Assembly (NCBI GenBank): GCA_965652565.1
Contig: CBFGWL010000093.1
Location: 1-9,186 of the forward strand
Direction: 5' to 3'
From: RSA11 sp965652565
GTDB lineage: Bacteria; Actinomycetota; Thermoleophilia; Solirubrobacterales; 70-9
Length of the DNA: 9,186 nucleotides
The translations under genes and the position numbers were made by a program. Shown one piece after another: positions 6,324 to 9,186 of the stretch. How positions within the stretch are numbered: position 1 is the first letter of the stretch; every line of letters starts with the position of its first letter. The notes beneath the pieces are model-generated. The model did not search any database. It was not told the DNA's origin and worked only from the letters and a program-made list of their open reading frames with translations.

Positions 6324-7096
6324 GCCGGCGTCACCTCCTCTGCCTCCGCCTCGCGCGCCACGGCGAGCCGCCCGCTGGCCACGGTCTTGAGATAGACCTC
6401 CTCGAGGGTCGCCGCCGAGTAGCGGCGCTTGAGACCGTCAGCGGTGTCGCGCGCGACGATCGCGCCGCCGCTGATCAGCGCGATTTCCTCGCAGAGCGCC
6501 TCCGCCTCCTCGAGGTAGTGGGTGGTGAGCACGATCGTGGTGCCCTGAGCGTGCAGGCGCCGGATGTACCGCCACAGCTCGTGCCTGAGCTCCAGGTCGA
6601 CGCCCGCGGTCGGCTCATCGAGGATCACGAGCCGGGGCTCGTGCAGTAGGGCACGGGCGAGCAGAAGGCGCCGCTTCTGGCCACCCGAGAGCTTCGGGGC
6701 GCGCACGTTCGCCTTCGCCCGCAGGTCGAAGACGTCGATCATCTCGTCGGCGCGACGCGCCGACTCGGCGCGCGTCATCCCGTAGTAGCCGCCGTGGTAG
6801 ATCAGCGTCTCGCGCACGGTCAGGAACCGGTCGAGGTTGGGCTCCTGCTCGGAGATGCCGATCATCCGGCGCGCCTCGAGGCTCGTGTTCGGACGCCCGA
6901 ACACCCGGATCTCGCCTCCGGTCGGGCGCAGCAGGTTGCAGACGGCGCTGATCAGCGTGGTCTTGCCCGCGCCGTTCGGGCCGAGCAGCCCGAAGAAGCT
7001 CCCGGCGGGGACCTCGAGATCGAGCCCGCCCAGCGCGAGCGTCCCGTCGTCGTAGCGCTTCTCAAGTCCTCGGATCGAGAGGGCGGCGTCAGACAT
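6320..7096 (-). CDS. ABC transporter ATP-binding protein (YadG/DrrA-like)
   Basis: This nucleotide-binding subunit of 258 residues has all the canonical motifs: Walker A GPNGAGKTT (39-47), Q-loop Gln84 (ISEQEPNLD), signature LSGGQ (136-140), Walker B LVILDEP (156-162), D-loop AGVD and switch His193 (TTHYLEEAE). The C-terminal LEEVYLK is the usual end of exporter-type ABC-2 ATPases. It powers the downstream permease. ATG 7096-7094 is the natural start, although the ribosome-binding site is poor (GACGGG only). A 54-nt inverted repeat lies 30-83 nt upstream of the start and separates this operon from the DUF5519 gene. Confidence 0.95.
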   Translation of the reverse strand: MSDAALSIRGLEKRYDDGTLALGGLDLEVPAGSFFGLLGPNGAGKTTLISAVCNLLRPTGGEIRVFGRPNTSLEARRMIGISEQEPNLDRFLTVRETLIYHGGYYGMTRAESARRADEMIDVFDLRAKANVRAPKLSGGQKRRLLLARALLHEPRLVILDEPTAGVDLELRHELWRYIRRLHAQGTTIVLTTHYLEEAEALCEEIALISGGAIVARDTADGLKRRYSAATLEEVYLKTVASGRLAVAREAEAEEVTPA

Positions 7097-7125
7097 CCCG
7101 TCAATGATGGCGACCCCGTCTCACA

Positions 7126-7179
7126 ACCCGAGCGAGGCGGAGAGCTTCGCCGCTTGGGCGAGCTCCGCCCCGCTCGGGT
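7126..7179. terminator. 54-nt inverted repeat with 17-bp arms between DUF5519 and ABC operon
   Basis: Arm 7126-7142 (ACCCGAGCGAGGCGGAG) is complementary to 7163-7179 at 16 of 17 positions, with a 20-nt central segment that can itself pair weakly. It begins 10 nt past the DUF5519 stop (7189) on the minus strand and lies upstream of the ABC ATPase start. The most likely role is termination of the DUF5519 transcript. No U-tract follows (TGTGAGACG on the minus strand), so an attenuator or leader hairpin for the ABC operon is an alternative. Confidence 0.65.
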
Positions 7180-7188
7180 GACCACGGG

Positions 7189-7560
7189 CTAAGTGCCGGC
7201 GCCGGTGGTCGCAGCCTCCGCGTCTTCGGGGAGGCCGTAGCGCTCGATCACGCGGTCGTAGTTCAGGCGCAGCATCGCGATCACGTCGGCGACGTCGGCC
7301 TCGGACTCGATCCCGCGGGCCGCCCAGCCCTCCCTCCCGGGAAACACCGGGTGGTAGTCGATGCGGCCTTCCTCGCGCAGCTGGCGCCACAGGGCCTTGG
7401 GGAAGCCGAAGTGCGCCGCGCGATCGCCGTGCAGATGCCCGATCTCGCGCGATCCGACCGTGAACGACCACTCGCCGCGCCGACCCACGCCGGCCCGCAC
7501 GCCCGGCCAGGAGGTGACCTCCTCGGTGATGCGTTCGTTTGCGCCTCGAACGAGGCTCAT
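7189..7560 (-). CDS. DUF5519 / 'luciferase domain' (PF17648-like) protein
   Basis: This is a small soluble protein of 123 residues. The pattern ITEEVTSWPGVRAG...WSFTVGSREIGHLHGDRAAHFGFPKALWRQLREEGRIDYHPVFPGREGWAARGIESEADVADVIAMLRLNYDRV matches from memory the family annotated DUF5519 or luciferase domain. Conserved features visible are the early W-P-G, REIGHLHGD (about 38-46), the basic helix, H70 and the C-terminal LRLNYDR. The biochemical function is unknown; the luciferase label should not be taken as bioluminescence. ATG 7560-7558 is supported by AAAGGAG at 7567-7573. The frame stays open far upstream, but that part is antisense to the cupin and permease genes and is not coding. Expression is predicted from a MerR/SoxR-type promoter almost identical to that of the MBL gene. 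Confidence 0.85.
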   Translation of the reverse strand: MSLVRGANERITEEVTSWPGVRAGVGRRGEWSFTVGSREIGHLHGDRAAHFGFPKALWRQLREEGRIDYHPVFPGREGWAARGIESEADVADVIAMLRLNYDRVIERYGLPEDAEAATTGAGT

Positions 7561-7598
7561 CGTCGCTCCTTTCGTCCGCTCACGTGTGGAGTCGGGCG

Positions 7599-7629
7599 AC
7601 GGTACTTCTTCAAGTGCACTTGAAGTCAA
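7599..7629 (-). promoter_or_regulatory. MerR/SoxR-type promoter of the DUF5519 gene with perfect 18-bp palindrome
   Basis: On the minus strand: -35 TTGACT (7629-7624), a 19-bp spacer (7623-7605), and -10 TACCGT (7604-7599). The 18-bp perfect palindrome CTTCAAGTGCACTTGAAG (7608-7625) fills the spacer and touches the -35 box. It matches the E. coli sox box CCTCAAGTTAACTTGAGG, as I recall it, at 14 of 18 bases. The dyad position relative to -35 is also as in soxS. This strongly suggests control by a MerR-family activator. The boxes are oriented to the DUF5519 gene; whether the divergent cupin gene is also affected is open. Confidence 0.85.
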
Positions 7630-7640
7630 GCCCTCGCGGC
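7616..7640. repeat. 25-bp direct repeat, copy 2 (promoter upstream half)
   Basis: This block is identical to 4969-4993 and in the same orientation. It contains the right half of the palindrome, the -35 box and 11 bp beyond it. Identity beyond the boxes themselves suggests either duplication of a promoter or conserved upstream contacts. Confidence 0.9.
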
Positions 7641-7698
7641 TCCCGGAGGCTTCCATCAGCGAGAATCCCGCCGCACACGGACGAAGGAGATCCCGCCG

Positions 7699-8139
7699 AT
7701 GGCCTACCGCACGCTCAAGGCAAGCGACGCCTTCTGGCGCCCCTCGAACGCGATGGGCGTCGACAACACGGACCTCGCCAAGCAGCTCGAGGCGACAAAG
7801 CTCGGCGCCCGGCTGTGGAGGCTGGCTCCCGGGCAGGCCTCGACCTGGCACCGCCACCGCGACGAGGAGGAGCTCTACGTGCTGCTCGAGGGCACCGGCC
7901 GCGTGCGGGTCGGCGAGGACGAGCTCACCCTCTCCCCCCTCGACACGCTGCTCGTGGAGCCCGAAACGCTGCGTCAGGTGTTCAACGACACCGACGCGGA
8001 CGCCCTGTGGCTCGTCGTCGGAGCGCCGAAGGAAGCCGCCAACACGCTTGAGATGTCCGAGGACGAGCTCGCCTGGCGCTACCCGGACGGAACGACCGCC
8101 ATGCCGCCGCAGCTCGGCGGCGGCCACCGCGGCGACTGA
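7699..8139 (+). CDS. Cupin-domain protein
   Basis: This is a single-domain cupin of 146 residues. The first cupin motif is clear: G45-x5-H51-x-H53-x4-E58-x6-G65 (within GQASTWHRHRDEEELYVLLEGTG). The second motif (PLDTLLVEPETLRQVFN, about 80-96) has Arg92 where the fourth metal-ligand His normally stands. Metal binding by the remaining two His and Glu is still possible. Cupins of this size act as dioxygenases, isomerases or ligand-binding proteins; no reaction can be assigned. ATG 7699 has GAAGGAG at 7683-7689, a 9-nt gap. It diverges from the DUF5519 gene across 138 bp that include the MerR-type operator, and it ends 11 nt before the convergent permease stop. Confidence 0.9.
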   Translation: MAYRTLKASDAFWRPSNAMGVDNTDLAKQLEATKLGARLWRLAPGQASTWHRHRDEEELYVLLEGTGRVRVGEDELTLSPLDTLLVEPETLRQVFNDTDADALWLVVGAPKEAANTLEMSEDELAWRYPDGTTAMPPQLGGGHRGD

Positions 8140-8150
8140 CCCGCGCAGGC

Positions 8151-8885
8151 CTACGGGGTGCGCCTGCGCAGCGTGAGGGCGCCCAGCACGAGGGCCAGCG
8201 CGATGCAGCCGAGCACGACCCCGATGTCGAGCCACAGCCTGCCGCCAACGTCGTCGGTCGCGACCTTGACCAGAGCGTCGTAGGCGTACGTGAACGGCAG
8301 CACGTCGGAGATCGTCTGCAGCGCCTCGGGCATCGCCTCGCGCGGGACGAAGAGGCCCGCCACGAAGAGCTGCGGGAGGACGAAGGCCGGCATGAACTGG
8401 ACCGCTTGGAACTCGGTCTGCGCGAACGCGCTCAGAAAAAGGCCGAGCGCCATGCCGAGCACGGCGTTCGCGATCGCGAGCAGCACGACGGCCCACGCCG
8501 GCCCGTCGGACTGCACACCCAGGAGCCCGAAGCCCACGGCCGCCGTGATCGAGGCCTGCAGGGCCGCGAGCACCGCGAACGCGAGCCCGTAGCCCAGCAG
8601 CAGATCGAGCTTCCCGACGGGCATCGCCATGAGCCGCTCGAGCGTTCCGGTGGTGCGCTCGCGCAGCATCGCGATCGAGGTGATCAGGAACATGATGATC
8701 AGCGGAAAGAGGCCGATCATCGGCGGCCCCACCCGCGCGAACGCGACCGGATCGTTCTCCAAAAGCCACTTGATCAGCGCGAGGAGCACTGGGGGGACGA
8801 CGAAGATCATCGCCAGCGTGCGGCGGTCGCGCCGCAGCTGCGCACCGACGCGCACCGCCGTGGCGAGCGTGACGCGGGGACTCAT
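8151..8885 (-). CDS. ABC-2 type transporter permease (second exporter)
   Basis: This is a membrane protein of 244 residues. The membrane segments lie at about 24-42, 56-73, 97-122, 130-153, 164-180 and 218-239. The conserved cytoplasmic stretch RERTTGTLERLMAMPVGK (75-92) and the late FVPREAMPEALQTISDVLPFTYAYDAL (about 179-205) are typical of ABC-2 permeases of the drug/lipid exporter type. ATG 8885-8883 overlaps the upstream ATPase stop by 4 nt (ATGA), with GAAGGAG about 5 nt ahead, so the two are coupled. It differs clearly from the permease at 5520-6323, so this is an independent exporter and not a recent copy. The substrate is unknown. Confidence 0.93.
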   Translation of the reverse strand: MSPRVTLATAVRVGAQLRRDRRTLAMIFVVPPVLLALIKWLLENDPVAFARVGPPMIGLFPLIIMFLITSIAMLRERTTGTLERLMAMPVGKLDLLLGYGLAFAVLAALQASITAAVGFGLLGVQSDGPAWAVVLLAIANAVLGMALGLFLSAFAQTEFQAVQFMPAFVLPQLFVAGLFVPREAMPEALQTISDVLPFTYAYDALVKVATDDVGGRLWLDIGVVLGCIALALVLGALTLRRRTP

Positions 8886-9186
8886 CCCTGCTCCTTCGCG
8901 AGCGCGAGGAAGGCGTCCTCGATGTCGTCGGTACCCGTGCGCGCGAGCAGCTCCTGCGGCGACGCGCTCGCCACGATCCCGCCCTCGCGCATCAGGATGA
9001 GCTCGTCGCAGCGGGCCGCCTCGTCCATGACGTGGGTGGAGACGAGCAGGGTGCGCCCGCGCTCCGTGAGCCCGTGGAAGGTCTCCCAGAGCTCCTGGCG
9101 GAGCACCGGGTCCAGCCCGACCGTGGGCTCGTCGAGCACGACGAGCTCCGGATCCCCCAGGAGCGCGACGGCGAGCGAAGTCCGCG
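8882..9186 (-). CDS. ABC transporter ATP-binding protein, C-terminal fragment (cut by window end)
   Basis: The frame is open to the window edge, so about 101 C-terminal residues are visible. They begin RTSLAVALLGDPELVVLDEPTVGLDP, with the Walker B (LVVLDEP) and D-loop (VGLD). Next come the H-loop STHVMDEAARCDELILMREG and the end DDIEDAFLALAKEQG, typical of ABC-2 exporter ATPases. Walker A and the LSGGQ signature lie outside the window. It energises the permease at 8151-8885. Confidence 0.93.
   Translation of the reverse strand, partial: RTSLAVALLGDPELVVLDEPTVGLDPVLRQELWETFHGLTERGRTLLVSTHVMDEAARCDELILMREGGIVASASPQELLARTGTDDIEDAFLALAKEQG

Noticed and set aside
4969..7640. 25-bp direct repeats as the ends of a mobile element or attachment sites
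   Set aside because: The interval contains ordinary unrelated genes with no transposase or integrase, and both repeat copies coincide with -35 boxes and operators. A promoter explanation accounts for them.
7560..7698. SoxR-type element as the promoter of the divergent cupin gene
   Set aside because: On the plus strand no acceptable -35/-10 pair with 19-bp spacing surrounds the palindrome; both boxes fit only the minus strand. Indirect effects on the cupin are not excluded.
7189..8769. Open frame of about 526 codons on the minus strand running from opposite the permease through the cupin to the DUF5519 gene
   Set aside because: Only the last 123 codons look like a protein. The rest lies in another frame of the permease gene and antisense to the cupin, is low-complexity Arg/Ala/Gly-rich, and crosses the promoter. 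It is a high-GC artefact.

Overview
The window is GC-rich throughout (about 70% by eye), with dense coding, GTG starts, 4-nt start/stop overlaps and very short gaps. The gene content (an ECF41 sigma factor with its epimerase partner, DrrAB/YadGH-like ABC exporters, an MmpL-type transporter, a DUF5519 protein, Dabb and cupin proteins, GNATs) suggests an actinobacterium. A soil Thermoleophilia/Solirubrobacterales lineage is plausible, but that placement is inference. I see no rRNA, tRNA, CRISPR array, transposase or phage gene, and no gene-free stretch above about 140 bp.

Layout. 1-1263 (+) is the C-terminal part of an MMPL/RND membrane transporter. It converges on a two-gene minus-strand operon (3311 to 1354) made of an NAD(P)-binding epimerase-like protein followed by an ECF41-type sigma factor, and a strong hairpin separates the two units. 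A GNAT acetyltransferase (+, about 3401-3880) diverges from that operon and converges on a minus-strand pair: an MBL-fold protein (4910-4257) followed by a Dabb-domain protein (4209-3889). A second GNAT (+, 5025-5489) diverges from the MBL gene. Next comes a minus-strand ABC exporter operon (ATPase 7096-6320, permease 6323-5520). Upstream of it on the same strand is a small DUF5519 gene (7560-7189), divergent from a cupin gene (+, 7699-8139). The right end holds a second ABC exporter on the minus strand (permease 8885-8151, ATPase cut by the window edge).

Regulation is the most interesting part. First, the epimerase-sigma operon is preceded by GGTCACA-N16-CGTC, which fits the promoter described for ECF41 sigma factors (TGTCACA-N16-CGTC as I recall it), so the operon looks autoregulated. 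Second, the MBL gene and the DUF5519 gene, 2.6 kb apart, have nearly identical promoters: the same TTGACT -35 box, a 19-bp spacer and a CTTCAA...TTGAAG dyad inside the spacer. This is the geometry of MerR-family activators, and it closely resembles the E. coli soxS promoter. A 25-bp block including the -35 box is identical in the two copies. The pair therefore looks like part of a MerR/SoxR-type regulon whose regulator lies outside the window. Several hairpins sit at gene ends.

Taken together this looks like a stress, detoxification and export neighbourhood of small independently regulated units, not one large pathway. I found no convincing new multi-gene defence or biosynthetic system. The possible novelty is the pair of MerR-type promoters driving two poorly characterised proteins, plus several family members with altered active-site motifs.
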